Below, piece after piece: positions 47,906 through 59,700 of a stretch of 64,000 bases of DNA; positions within the stretch are counted from its first letter, which is position 1; each line of letters begins with the position of its first letter. Below the pieces are notes generated by a model, which was not told the DNA's origin, did no database searches, and saw only the letters and a list, made by a program, of their open reading frames with translations. Origin of the DNA: Apostichopus japonicus. Its lineage: Eukaryota; Echinodermata; Holothuroidea; Aspidochirotida; Stichopodidae. The position numbers were made by a program, and so were the translations under genes. The stretch spans positions 13,315,001-13,379,000 of the forward strand of contig NC_092569.1 of assembly GCF_037975245.1 (NCBI RefSeq). The letters run 5' to 3'.

Positions 47906-48034
47906 CTCACAGGATTGATGATGAAGTATTTGAGTTACTGGATGACGAGAGCATAACACAGATAATCCCCAAACTCGGTCTTCGTTTAAAGTTTAAACAT
48001 CACTACAACCTAAGGTGCAACTCTCTTTCAGAAG
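47906..48034 (+). CDS. SAM-domain gene, exon 2
   Basis: 129 bp, acceptor CTAATTTCCACAG, donor G|GTAATA, phase 1 in and out. AHRIDDEVFELLDDESITQI then IPKLGLRLKFKHHYN completes the SAM domain (helices 2-5; the L-x-x-L-x-D and GLRLKFKHHY words are typical of the interaction surface). SAM domains bind other SAM domains or RNA; which applies here cannot be told. Confidence 0.8.
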
Positions 48035-49200
48035 GTAATAATATCATTGTTCAACACAGGTTCGATTCCTTGCTGCACACGGAATAGTATATGTGTTCAG
48101 GTCCATATGCATATGTACGTGTACTGCGTATGCATGAGTGAGTGTGTGATGCTTGGCTTTGTAACGTGATAACTCAACAATGGGTGATCGCCCTTTGTTA
48201 CTTAAAGATCTTATTGTGTATGGTGTTCATCGATCTCATCGTAAATATCAGTTAAAGTATTGGGTCAGAGGTCAAAATATTTCAATAACAATGATTCTGC
48301 ACCCAAAGGTCACATTATATCCAAACTTTGTATGATCTTTGTGGTTATCATGTTTGTCAATGTTATTGTGACATAATTCTGAGTGGTGGGCCTCATTTCA
48401 GAAGATGGCATGATATATCATTACCATGCTAGTAAATAGCCCGTAGTAATCAATTGTTTTTGGTGTACATAGCATTGATGTTGTCACAGATTGAGGTCAA
48501 TATGTACAGATAAATGTTGCAATATTACTCAAGTAATGGTTCTGATGCCACAGGTAATCATCAAAGGTATTACTGTACTACAGTATAAATGCCCTGAAAT
48601 ACTGCATTTATGCTCATAGTAATCAGTTCCACTAAATAAAATTAAATAGACTGTTAACCCTGGAGAACCTGCATGGTTGTCAAATGGGGTGGGTGTGGAA
48701 TATGCCTCTTCCTCAAAAGGAAATACCATCACAAAAATGAACTAGTAGTAACCATGAGTGAGGGTTGCATGGGGATACCCTCTTTTAAGGGAAATTTCCT
48801 GATAGTTTCAGTGCCCCTTTGACTCTATACCCCACATAACTCGCCCATTGTCAGAACCTGGCTATGTTACTGCAATATACTACCAAAATAAGTTGCCCTT
48901 AATTTGGCCAGAACTAACATATCATTTCCATGGTACCTCTAGACTTTGATAATTTATTATACCAGGAATCTTCATAGGACTGGAAAAGAAGATATTAAAT
49001 AATATTTCAAATCCTTTTGGTGTCGAGACAAGTATGACCTGTGTGTTGTAGAAGTTCCCCCTGAAGAAACCTGTTTCTTTTTTACTAGCATTGGTCAGAT
49101 ATGCTTAAAGCTACACAACTGGAAGGTTACCTATACATATTTCCCAGATTGTGGTCAATATATATATAAATTTTATATAATAACTTGTCTTTTCAGGAAG
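48035..49200. other. SAM-gene second intron
   Basis: No exon or known repeat is recognised. Ends in a TTGTCTTTTCAGGAAG acceptor region. Confidence 0.5.
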
Positions 49201-49415
49201 GTGTAAACTTAGCGCAATACTTGACTCAATTTGATGGACGTACACAGCCATTCGTTTTGATCTTGGGAGGCAACTACTGCCAGCCACAGCAGCTCTTCGT
49301 CATCATTGAGCGAAAGGCAATGGTGGTAGACACACTTATTGCAGCAATTGACCTCTGCTACAAGGCTTACCAGATTTTAGACCTCTGCTATCCACCTCAG
49401 GCTATGGGGGTATGA
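49201..49415 (+). CDS. SAM-domain gene, exon 3 (possibly last)
   Basis: Using the AG at 49199-49200 the phase-1 join gives SEG-VNLAQYLTQFDGRTQPFV and continues through LILGGNYCQPQQLFVIIERK and IDLCYKAYQILDLCYPPQAM. The upstream CAG at 49194-49196 would lead to an early stop. The frame either stops at the TGA in GTATGA (49413-49415) or is spliced at GG|GTATGA. A SAM domain followed by a QPFVLxLG...DLCYKA segment is familiar from uncharacterised animal proteins; the function is unknown. Confidence 0.65.
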
Positions 49416-49564
49416 ACTGCTTTAGACACTCTCATTTATGCTATTAAAGTACCGAATGAACCAGGGTCTATCAGGGCATTCAGGGCATACTATCATTTCA
49501 AATCAATTATGTAAGACCACTGTCAGCAACATGACATTATTTTCGTCATTGTTAACAAGTAATC

Positions 49565-49705
49565 CGCTCCAGTAGCTCTTCGTCATCATTGAGGAGAAGG
49601 CACTGGAAGTGGGCCCGCTCTTTGTATCCATTGGCCTGTGTTATGTAAAGCTAAACAGATGTTAGACCTCTAGCTGCTATTAACTTCAGGTTACAAGGGT
49701 ATGTA
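49565..49705 (+). pseudogene. Decayed duplicate of SAM-gene exon 3
   Basis: CTCTTCGTCATCATTGAG, then GGCCTGTGTTATGTAAAGC, TTAGACCTC and CAGGTTACAAGGGTATG follow the same order as 49290-49415 but with indels that destroy the frame. A tandem exon copy that has died. Confidence 0.7.
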
Positions 49706-49729
49706 AAACTTTACACAGTTTAACATATA

Positions 49730-50230
49730 AGTGATGATTTGAGTCTGTTCCTATATAGATATTTTCTGTTGTTTTGAAAGTTGTGTTGTGTTCTTTCTAT
49801 TATACGTGATCACTGCGTATAGGTAATTTTGCAGGGCTTTAGTTCTCCAGCATGTTTTATTGAACAACTGTGATAACAGATAAGTGATGATTTTACTTTC
49901 ATTCCATATAGATATTTTTCTGGTGTTTTCAAACTTGTTTTGAGTTCTTTCTATTATATGTTAGATTTTTGTGAAATATCACAGCTTATAGTTGATTTTA
50001 AAGGACTTGAGGTCTCCAGTATGGTTTATTCAACAACTGTGAAAGCATATAAGGGATGGTTAAGTTTCTTCAAAGTTCTGTTTTAGTACCTCAACTATAT
50101 GATACATTGTAACATTTGTCGATGTAAATATGTTAGAATTTTGAGAAATATGACAGCTTAGTAAAGTTGAGTTTCATAGGGTTTTAAGCATCTAGCATGG
50201 TTATCCAACACATAGTAATGATACACTTTA
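49730..50230. repeat. ~180-bp direct repeats within the SAM element
   Basis: Words such as GATGATTTNNNTCTGTTCCTATATAGATATTTTCTG, GTTCTTTCTATTATA and TCTCCAGNATGNTTTATT(C/G)AACAACTGTG recur two to three times in order, at roughly 170-190 bp. Confidence 0.7.
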
Positions 50231-51409
50231 CATTAATTCTAAATAATACTGCCCGAATGTTGGAAAACTTTCTGAATAACTCGTTGATGAGGTCAACATT
50301 AGGCACAAACAAATTAAAAAAATGTAGATTTTGTTGGCTATATAATTGCTATGTGAGATTGATATCCAGGAAATACCCCAGGAATAAAATATCACAGGGA
50401 TTTAAAAGTCATGTGTATGTTTCACCTGTTTGATATGTAGCTTAACTCGTCTTTCACCTAAACTTGGGTTGATATTATGCAAGCCCATAGCAAGTGGTGT
50501 CAAAAAAAGCCCCCCCCCCCCACACACACACCAACCTGATTAGAAAAACAATTAAGAATAAGAAAAGTACATTTCATTATGCAATGGCTCCCCTACAAAA
50601 ATATTTTAGCCTACTATGAACAATATTATTAACCTATATATGTGGCTGCATTGCTACGAATACTGTAATGGTATTCACTTCTATGATTTTCATGTTCTGT
50701 TTTATGCAAGAGAGAAAATTCATTTTTCCTGATAAGCTGAAAGTTATTTACAGAAGTCTTAATAAATTTTATCAGTTCATTTTGATGTTACAAGTGTTTT
50801 ATTTTCTTGCACTGAGATCATAGGCTTCCTTGCCATAGAGCCAATGTTTGTTCCCATGTTTGTTCATATAAACTAAAGTCTTAAAATTATTGCAACCTTA
50901 CTTAACACGCAAGCATATGCAAGTATGGAAGTTATATCAAATTGTTCAAATGTATATGTTTTTGACACGATTTTGAGACATTTACAGTATATATAAAATT
51001 ATATTATTTACACAAGTGTGTGTGTAAAAGTAACCCCAAAAGGTGTGCTTATATTACACAACTGTTGTGTAAAAAAAAAGGAACCCAGAAAGGTGTGCTA
51101 ATATTACACAACTGTTTTGCAAAAAAACTACACAACTGTGGGGTAAAACCAGTGCCCTGCTTGACATGGGTAAAATTTACACAAAATGGGGTACAAAAGG
51201 GAACATGGTCATTGTTGTGCAAATTTTACACAATGCTCAGTTGGTAAAATAATTTACACATTGTGTGGTAAAATATTACCCCACAGTAAGGTAAAACTTT
51301 GCCAAAGCATTAATGTGTAAAGTTTACACATCTGTTGACCATGTTCCCTTTTTACACCATAGAGGTGGTCCATTTTACCCCATGTTGAGCAATTATTTTT
51401 AAGTGTGTA

Positions 51410-51574
51410 TAATTATTGCTTGCATCATTTAAGATGAAACGAAAGAGAAAGAGAAGAACGATATTAATATTATGCAGGGTGATGCAAATGACGTCATAAT
51501 AAAAAACCAAACCTATGCTGTTACAGAGACAGGATTATCCTAGTGTAACGTCATTTATCTGATATTAACTTTAC
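51410..51574. other. EGF-TM3 intron right of the SAM transposon
   Basis: A-exon 3' flank that continues the sequence interrupted at 46270. Confidence 0.8.
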
Positions 51575-51691
51575 CTGGATCCGTGCAGTTCTTCCCAGTG
51601 AATCCAGTTGTACAATTACATGAATAGTCTTCCGTTATTCCGTCATTCATACATGTGCCTCCATTCATACACGGGTTGGAAACGCACAAAT
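51575..51691 (-). CDS. EGF-TM3 EGF exon, type A (first A)
   Basis: 117 bp, donor GTAAAG, acceptor GATGGCAG (GACAG elsewhere). [14 protein letters not shown] start, [10 protein letters not shown] middle. Nearly identical to 9635-9751 of EGF-TM1. Confidence 0.88.
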
Positions 51692-51867
51692 CTGCCATCG
51701 AGAGGAATATCGATAACAAAATAAGCCTTGAAATATTATTGATACGATTACAGTAGAATAGAGAAGTCATATCATATAGAACACTGATAAGTGCGGACTG
51801 TATGTAAAGCCCCGAATGAATTAAATGACAGCAGAAAGTTCATGTTGATATAATATATGAATGGCAA

Positions 51868-52896
51868 AGACATTTTCTGGTGAAAGATTTTGATACATTG
51901 TCCTTGCAATTATTTTTTTTTATTTTTCTAACCATGTAAAAATTGTCCCCATTCGACGTTTTCTTCTTGTAGAAATGTGGTTTTCAAATTCACCAGTTTC
52001 ACACCAAAAGTACCGTTTGTTCGAACGCATCAATATGGTGATTGACGTAGTGCTGGCAAACAGGCAAAACAGGCGAAGTTAGCACTCCCATTTCCGCAGC
52101 AAATACACTCCCACGTGTACACGCACATGTGAATGCCTTTATAATATATGGTATACGTATAGCGTTGCACATAATATACTCTCACACTCAAACCACAGTT
52201 CATAAACTGTTCTTCGAAATCGCTGAAATTAAATTCACGGATCAAATTTACAGTAAAAGGAAACTTGAAAAGTATTCGGAACACCGAAAGATGAAACTTG
52301 GAGGAATCGATGTCAGAGCAGAATGTAGTACCGAAAAGCTTAGGCTTCGCAGAACTGTCCGATTGTAAACCTTAGAGTAGCCTACATGCAAACATTCCAT
52401 TAATCCGTATACAAACGCGGTTTTTGTTGTGATTACTGTATCCTACATGCGAACATTCCTCGCGTTGGAGCTGGATAGCGCGATGTATAAACAACGATGA
52501 GTCTGCTGTTAAAACTTATCTTGTGTTTACAAAAAGACCACGAAACCACCGATCTACTGCATATATCGCGGCTTAAGGAGTTTTTGAAAACATATCTAAA
52601 TTATAAGAAATTTCACCGAAAATTAAGGAAGAAATTAATCTGTATACAAACGCGGTTTTTGTTGTGATTACTGTAGGTACTGTACGGAGCGTGGGTTAAT
52701 GTTGCAATCTGTATTAGCGTAGATGACGTCAGTACGTTTTGTACTGTTCAAATCATATTGGAAATGTCCATCCTTAACGATTAAAAAATCGTTTCTCTGT
52801 CAAACGCAACATTAGCGTTTTCATACTTTGACAACATGTTTGGAAAATTATTTATCACTTTTTAAGGTTACTTCTTTGGGCCACCAGACAATCCTT
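51868..52896. mobile_element. ~1-kb interspersed repeat, degraded copy
   Basis: Matches 58633-59700 over almost its full length. Right end CCACCAGACAATCC is followed by TTAA at 52897-52900; the left end is eroded (CATTTTCTGGTG). EGF-TM1 lacks it at the same intron position (about 9925). Confidence 0.7.
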
Positions 52897-54047
52897 TTAA
52901 CAAAACCAAAAAAACATTGAGTGTGATTTTACGAGACGTCACCTCATGTATGCCGTAGCCGCATATTGGGTGGGGTGGGGGGAGGTAGGGGGGTGGTGAT
53001 TGCAAAATGTGCAAAATGCTGCATAGGCAAAAGGTTTAAAGGATACTTTTAAGAATCAGTTGAAGAATTGATCATTTTTTGCGAATGAAGTACATTTGGA
53101 GAAAGGTAATACTGTTGGGGATTAAGGTATCACAACGATCAGTTCTGAAGGAGATGATTTACGTGGACAGGGTGCAGGATCAGGTTTGACATGTCTCCAA
53201 CATCAAATAATAATCGGACGTGAAACTGGTAAGCTATAGTACGGTAACGTTTGCTGTTCTATTCCCCATTACTGAAGCATGCCTGGACCCAATGCGTTTC
53301 TAGCATTAAGGGGGTTCGGAAGGACTTTTTTCTTTGAACAAAGATATTTTTCCCTGGAGGGGGAGGGAGAGGGGGAGGGGGAGGGGGAGGCAAACAAATA
53401 TGGGGGTGGTTAGTCCCCCACCCTCCGTTCCTAACTCACGGTTGTAACGTTGCAAAGTTTGTATTTGAGATTTGTATTTTAGTATTAATGTCAAATAATC
53501 AACATCAAAATATCAACTTTTCTTGCAATTAGGGCAATGGTAGTACGTAGTACGGTATAAGGTATATCAGCAACTGAGGCGGTAACGAATCCTTCACATA
53601 AAGTGTTGAAAATTCCATGTTCCAGATTGATTGCCTGGCACTCTGGTATTTCTTTAATTTTTTCTCTAGATTCAAAAGTGAGGGGACAGAAACATACTTC
53701 GTCCCCCTCACATTTCACAGTGGGAAAGGGTGGGATGGGGGCAACTATCCACCCATCTGTCCCCTGATCGTACGTCTATTTTATTGTACATTTTCAAGAT
53801 GAGTCCTTAGCAAATGTGTATCCATATAACTGTGTATTGCCCTTTAGCTATTAAAAGAAAGTTAAGAGAGAGATTTTTGTCATACCATAAATGAACTACA
53901 GAGTTATAAAACAACACTTCACGAAAACATTTACTTATCTGATAAACAGGTTGAGAGAAAATGAAATTTGAAACTAACCATTAGCCTGCTCCCGAATTTT
54001 ATAAAATGCTTTTTAGGCTATGAACATACTTGTGACGTCAGGGAATC

Positions 54048-54051
<4 letters not shown>

Positions 54052-54111
<60 letters not shown>
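54052..54111. repeat. (TA)n microsatellite
   Basis: 60 bp of TA dinucleotides. Confidence 0.97.
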
Positions 54112-54115
<4 letters not shown>

Positions 54116-55062
54116 CCTTTAACTGAGATGTCAAGCGAAGTATAGTTAACCAACTGAAAATAATTATCTGTGCTATTAACCAGTATATCAATACTTGAGA
54201 GGCTCACTGACCGTTACTTCGATTTATTTCTTCTTTCTCAGTGAATTTCAACCCATCTATATAAGGAATATAATTTTTCAAGTTTTAGTCAAAAATTTCG
54301 AGTGGTAGAAATCTTAGAATGTTTTTAAATCTTATTTCAACCCTTATACGCGTGGCAGAGCATCTCTATATACTATGTTGGCCACCTATGTTGAATATGG
54401 CCGCAAAGTAAATACGGGTCTTCACAAACATGCTCGTACCGTTTAAATGTTGGGGGGGGGGGGGCTAAATGTTATTTTCAAATGCCATTCTCTCAAAACC
54501 TGTAATTCAAATCAACTGCCCATCACGAGTTAGAAGGCTCGGTATTCTAGTTTCTCTTGATATTGTATATGTTATACAAAACAGAGGTACAAACATTCGT
54601 TTCCGGTTGTCGTTTACAGCAAGGTCTCTCAGTATGCTACACGCGTTCGTGATTATTGTCAAAAGCCAACAAGTGCCCGTAGAGAGCAACTCGCGTTTCG
54701 GGAATTAAACATGTGAAGTATGACAGTCCGAAACTGTGAGTTCCTTTCCGCATAGTCTGTACTTGGAAATCGTCCGGAATTGATGATGAGTAATGTTAGT
54801 AACTAATAAGAATATAAGCATACGCAAGTTCGTTAAGATTAAGTTTGTCTTTGATACTGCATTGACCTTGACTTGTATTCAAGATCGTCGGCATTAAGTC
54901 TCGGAGAAGTTTGTAACTGGTTAATTTAATAGAGGGAGAATAAATACTGTTTCTCTCCTAACAAATATATTTTCATACTCTGTAATGATCGTTCTGTATC
55001 CCCACATATCGCTTTTAGAGTTCCAAGACATAACAGAACAGTTATATAGTTATTTATCTTAC

Positions 55063-55173
55063 CCTTGGTACATCTTGGTTCAAGGAAGTCACTACGACAG
55101 ATACAGAAGAACATGTCGGTAAATTCAAAGCAGGCACCATCGTTCAGACAGGGATTGGAATCGCAAAGGGTAC
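55063..55173 (-). CDS. EGF-TM3 EGF exon, type B (first B)
   Basis: 111 bp, donor GTAAGA, acceptor TTCTGGAG. TLCDSNPCLNDGACFEF start, CICRSDFLEPRCTKG end: the usual Gly of the C5-C6 turn is Asp. O-glucose word CDSNPC present. Confidence 0.87.
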
Positions 55174-56303
55174 CTCCAGAAGAAACAACAAACACACAAG
55201 CACAAAGTTAGACAGTAATTAACTGATAAAAATATAACATTTGGTAAGGTTTCGATGTTACTGAACAGTAAAATCCCATAGCAGTCATTAATTATTACAC
55301 TTCAATTCAAATGATTAAGAAACAAGTACAACAGTCAGTTTTGAACATATTCAATATGCTTGATGCATCTGATTAAAACTAAAATTCAAAAAGTGTCTAG
55401 AAGATTACCAATTACGTCATTTGGTGTTAAAAGCTATAACAGATTGACTTACTTTCAACAATTACCACCTTATGTTGAGTAAATCTTGCAAGTTTCTTTT
55501 TTAAATTTCGTATACTAGCTGCTTTTGAGTAGGATTGTTTTTAGCTCTTTAAATCTGCTGTAGTTGTTGCTATCAAAAGAGTCAAAGGGATTTGTGTTTT
55601 CTAACTTAGAGTGATATAAGGTGAAAGTTTGAGAAAATTTAATAAATAATTGTGTTTTCAAACAAAATCGTTGCTCCGGTTTTTAATATTTCCTAGGGAA
55701 AAAGGCGTTGCTTACATTGTAAGATTATGTCAACATTGATTTTGTCCTTTATTACAATGTTTATTTTCTGTAATGGAAGTGAGTATAGCAAGTGCTGTAT
55801 ACTTAAACTATTCTAGCTCTTAACGTGACCTCATGTTGGCATGGGTTTCCAGTGTTAAAACTGTCATCATTCTACCTTCAAATTGTCAAGAAACACAGAA
55901 GAGAATGTAGAAAGGTTCAGATCGTAGTGACACTATGACGTTAGATAATCCATCATTACAAAATGAAAGCTACCAGACACGACTTAAACTATAGGATATC
56001 TCCGAAACGGAGCAAGATATTGTTAGTCGGGTGATCCTCACATAGATCTCTGTCATACAAGTTAAAGTTCCTAGTCCGGTTTGTGTATTCGTTGAATACA
56101 ACGATTGTTTTTTTACATCTGTTAATTAACAATATACCCCCAAAAAATTATCAAAATGAAAGTCTTGTATTAGTGAAAACTATTGAAAATTTAAGTACAC
56201 AAGTTGATATGAAAGTCTCTTTCGAATATTCATGTCTGGAGTATACTGAATAAGAAATATCAAAATGTACTATCATTTCTATGCAGACTGTAGACAGACT
56301 CAC
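55174..56303. other. First intron of EGF-TM3
   Basis: Conserved with the first introns of the paralogs; nothing else is seen. Confidence 0.65.
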
Positions 56304-56385
56304 CTTGACTGGTTACTTGTTGAGGAATGAAAGATAAAATGATGATAAAAATACACCAATCTCTAATTTTTGATGCCTGTTCCAT
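56304..56385 (-). CDS. EGF-TM3 first coding exon, signal peptide
   Basis: 82 bp, ATG at 56383-56385, donor G|GTGAGT. MEQASKIRDWCIFIIILSFI then PQQVTSQ. Same structure as the two paralogs. Confidence 0.9.
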
Positions 56386-57190
56386 GCTGCTCATGATGGC
56401 AGAAAATTAGTCACCGTTTACGAATGAAAGATTTCGTATAAGGTAAGAATAAAACTACCCAAAACAAAAACAGGCACTTATCCACTGTAACTGCACACAA
56501 AGCTACATTGACTACACATTAGCTATAAGAGAGAGAGAATATGCAAACCTATAAACAGTCATTTAGTTACCAAATACCACAGAAATTTTTGTGCATATAT
56601 TCTATGCAAACGTATATACATGGTTGAGTAACCCTCACTATATACAGGTTTCTACTGAAATATTCTGTTTAACCGATACTCTTGAATGATCATAAATAGT
56701 GTACAAGGAAGGTCAACATTATATCGGACGGCTTGGCTTTCTGCTGCACTCCTTTGTGTCCATTTTGCTTAGTGTTTGTGACATTTCTGCGATCATGTGA
56801 TTTTAATTAAACAGTGTCAGTCAAGATCTACATTGGAGGTATTTATATCTGTACCTCTGAATTAGCTCGATGAACCGAGTGTGCATCGATGAAGAGAATC
56901 CGTTATTGACAAAACTAGCATTTAATTTGATACTTGTCCTTGCAAGCCAGTAAAAGTCACGGTTGTCAACCAAAGTCATATTTCTATATAGCAATGTTAA
57001 CTGCTAAGGTATGCTCTATCTTGTGTGTTACTTAAATATGTCTGAGAACAATTTGGAGAGTAAAGACTTCCAGGGAAGGAACACTACTAGCAATTATAGC
57101 GTGCTATAATTTGGGGCCTATACTGACTACCTTTAACCATGATAAACACTGGCCTGTCTGGGTATCTTCCCTATAGAAGATTTTTACTTT
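56386..57190 (-). promoter_or_regulatory. Conserved 5' flank and probable promoter of EGF-TM3
   Basis: Aligned in order with the upstream blocks of the two other genes up to CCTGTCTGGGTATCTTC; TATATAG (minus) near 56640 is about 255 bp from the ATG. After the conserved block there is no 31-bp minisatellite, in contrast to EGF-TM1. Confidence 0.4.
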
Positions 57191-58632
57191 AGGAGATGGA
57201 AAGGGGTCCAGACGGGACAGAGAAAATTTCAACTTCCCAACATTCCACAACTTAATCTCAATATGTAGCCTGTGTGCGACCTATTTACCACTGTTCTGCA
57301 CTATAACCTTTCAACAAAATCAAAATTTCGTTCTAAGAAATCACAAACGTTCAACTGTAATCACAAAGCATAACATGTTCTTAGAATTTAGGATGACAGT
57401 GCATGGTAGGGTGGTTCTAGGTATGGTAGGGTAGGGTAGGGTAACGTTAAAAACTATGTGTAAATGTTACTCGCTTTGGGAATATTTATGTTCGCAACTT
57501 TCAGAACACCGAACGCTGACGTCGGCATATGTTTCAGAGTCAGAATGGGTAGGAGGCGTGCTGTGTTACCATCATATTTACAAACACTTCACATGATGTA
57601 GGACATGCGTATATTGTGACCCTCCTGTGAAGTTGTGGGTCCTCATCTTACGTCATTAATTTCGTATAGGTGCCTTAATAGGTGTGGAGGAGATGAAAGA
57701 AATATTGCAAATTAAGCCATTTGACAATGTTTCTATGTGTGAATGTGGGCGGGGGGGGGGAGGGGGGGGGTCGTTGAAGGGGAACTGATAGTGTGCAAGA
57801 GTACTCGATGCGTGTTTGAAATAGTTACCTTGCAAGGTCGATGGAGTTGTGTAACAACACCGAATTATCGTTCTATTTGTAATATTGAATAAACTTTCTG
57901 AACAACCATTTGAAAGTGTTCATGTTTTGAACGAAAAATTAACTTCGGGCAAACAGGTGTGATGTCATAGTTTGACATATCAACTCCCTGGTGAAAAATT
58001 TCTTTTCTGTTTTTCTTTAAAATGTTCATTTATATCCCTTAAAACGTACGATACATTAACAAATGTATGAACACACTACAGTCATTAAGGGTTGGAGGTT
58101 GGGTGAGGGTATTGATAACTTCATTTCCACCAAAACAAACTTGGAACACATATCCAATCTCAGGTCAAACAACAAAGAGACAGAGACAAAACTGAAAGAA
58201 GAGAAAAAGCTTTGTCAGTGTTCACTTTATGATATCACTCCTCCATCCGTTGTGGTCAAGTGGTCAAGGCATGCATTGGACTTGTTATCTATGGTTGGCA
58301 AGTTCGAGTCCTGGCCAGATCATTGCCTCTCTTCACCCAGGTGTATAAATGAGGAACTTACATGGTTATAGCTCGTAAACATAGTTGCGTGCGCCGGTTT
58401 GTGGCTGCACACCAGCGTAGATGTGGTGCATTGCAGTGGTGCATTGCATAGCGACCAACAGGGACTGTTTGAATTGTGCACACTTTGGTGTGTGGGTGTT
58501 ACAAGGTACCAATCATCATGGGTTTAATATTGTCAAGTCGTGTGCAGGGAGGCATTGGCCTCAAACAAGACTGAAAACCTTCAACTTTAAATTAGTTCAC
58601 TTTTATTAGTCAAAACGGGTCAAATGTTTTAA
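57191..58632. other. Spacer upstream of EGF-TM3
   Basis: 57191-57440 matches 30570-30840. 57425-57442 reads TAGGGTAGGGTAGGG, and a G-run tract lies at 57748-57771. 58110-58620 matches 31080-31620 and includes the SINE. No gene is seen. Confidence 0.6.
58245..58600 (+). repeat. tRNA-derived SINE, second copy
   Basis: GTGGTCAAGTGGTCAAGGCATG (A-box-like) and AGTTCGAGTCCTGG (B box), then a tail shared with 31265-31560. The TTGGGCAAGG core is deleted here. Confidence 0.6.
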
Positions 58633-59700
58633 AGGAATTGTCTGGTGGAAGAATTTGATACATTGTCCTTGTAGTTATTATTTTTCTCTTTCAAACCATG
58701 TAAAAATTGTCCCCAATCGACGTTTTCTTCTTGTAGAAATCTGGTTTTCAAATTCACCAGTTTCTCACCAAAAGTACTGTTTGTTCGAACGCTTCAATAT
58801 GGTGATTGACGTAGTGCTTGCAAATAGGCAAAATAGGCGACTTGAAGTTAGCACTCCCATTTCCGCAGCAAATAAACTCACGTGTAAGCACATTGGATTG
58901 CCAAATATATATAACGTACATACTCGCGAACGTATATCCTACGATGCCCAGTTGGTGTACTTGTATAGCGTTGCACATAGTACACTCACACTCAAACCAC
59001 AGTTCATAAACTGTTCTTCGAAATCGCTGAAATAAAATTCACGGATCAAATAAACAGTAAAATGAAACTTGAAAAGTATTAGATACACCGAAAGAGCAGA
59101 ATGTAGCACCGAGAAGCTTAGGCTTCGCAGAACTGTCCGATTGTAAACGTTAAGAGTAGCCTATACACGCGAACATTCTTCGCGCTGGAGCTGGATATCG
59201 CGATGCATAAACAACGAAGAGTCTGCTGTTAAAACTTATCTTGTGTTACACAAATACCACGAAACCACCGATCTACTACATATATGGCGGCTTAAGGAGT
59301 TTTTTAAATCATATCTAATTTATAAGAAATTTCACCGGAAATTATGGAAGAAATTTATCGGAATCTTGTCAGAGCAGAATGTAGCACTGAGAAGCTTAGG
59401 CTTCGCAGAACTGTCCGATTGTCAATGTTTGAGTATAGCCTACATGCGAACATTCTTCGCATTGGAGCTGGATAGCGCGATGTAAAGCCTAAACAACGAA
59501 GAGTCGGCTGTTAAAATTTTTTGGCAGAGCTGACGTCACGTATTGTACTGTTCAAAATATATTTGAAATGTCTATCCATAACGATTAAAAAATCGTTTCT
59601 CTGTCAAACGCAACATTAGCGTTCTCATACTTTGACAACATGTTTGGAAAATAATTTACTATTTTTTAAGGTAACTTCTTTGGGCCACCAGACAATCCAT
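58633..59700. mobile_element. 1.07-kb non-autonomous element, TTAA-flanked
   Basis: TTAA at 58629-58632 and 59701-59704. Ends AGGAATTGTCTGGTGG and (reverse complement) ATGGATTGTCTGGTGG. The paralogous spacer at 31600-31625 shows the uninterrupted site, AAATGTTTCAAATGTAG. Internal duplication of the words CGCAGAACTGTCCGATTGT and GAGCTGGATA. Small open frames inside have no known motif. Confidence 0.78.

Larger units (their letters stand above)
46271..51407 (+). mobile_element. 5.1-kb CACAG-ended transposon carrying a SAM-domain gene
   Basis: Left flank GCGGTCGTA, element start CACAGTAAACAC; element end TTTTTAAGTGTG (reverse complement CACACTTAAAAA), then TATAATTATTGC. The uninterrupted sequence in EGF-TM1 at 9446 reads GAGGTCGTATGATTATTG, so TA (possibly GTA) was duplicated at 46269-46270 and 51408-51409. 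Both ends (46271-46500 and 51000-51400) are dense in TTTACACA / TTGTGTAAA words in both orientations. The interior holds spliced SAM-gene exons on the plus strand and a ~180-bp tandem repeat at 49730-50230. No transposase is recognised, so movement would depend on another element. Confidence 0.8.
51692..55062. other. EGF-TM3 B-A intron with repeats
   Basis: Contains a ~1-kb interspersed repeat (51868-52896), G-rich tracts at 52970-53000, 53356-53392 and 54451-54463, and (TA)n at 54052-54111. Apart from the 1-kb repeat it follows the EGF-TM1 intron 9752-11790. No exon is seen. Confidence 0.65.
35785..56385 (-). other. Gene model EGF-TM3 (complete, 13 coding exons)
   Basis: Signal peptide, nine EGF modules in the order B-A-C-D-C-D-C-A-B, a short Thr/Pro stalk, one membrane span and a shortened tail. 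Exons sum to 1452 bp, 484 codons with the stop, so the frame closes at 483 residues. All ectodomain joins are phase 1. The gene spans about 20.6 kb because a 5.1-kb SAM-carrying transposon sits in the intron between the C exon at 44727 and the A exon at 51575. Predicted to be a type I surface protein with a longer ectodomain than EGF-TM2 and a 64-codon tail exon. One D exon has a poor donor (see 43774), so a form skipping that module (still in frame) is possible. Confidence 0.8.

Noticed and set aside
57420-57445. TAGGG-type repeats suggesting telomeric DNA
   Set aside because: Only about four units, in pentamer form, within an ordinary spacer; no long TTAGGG array.
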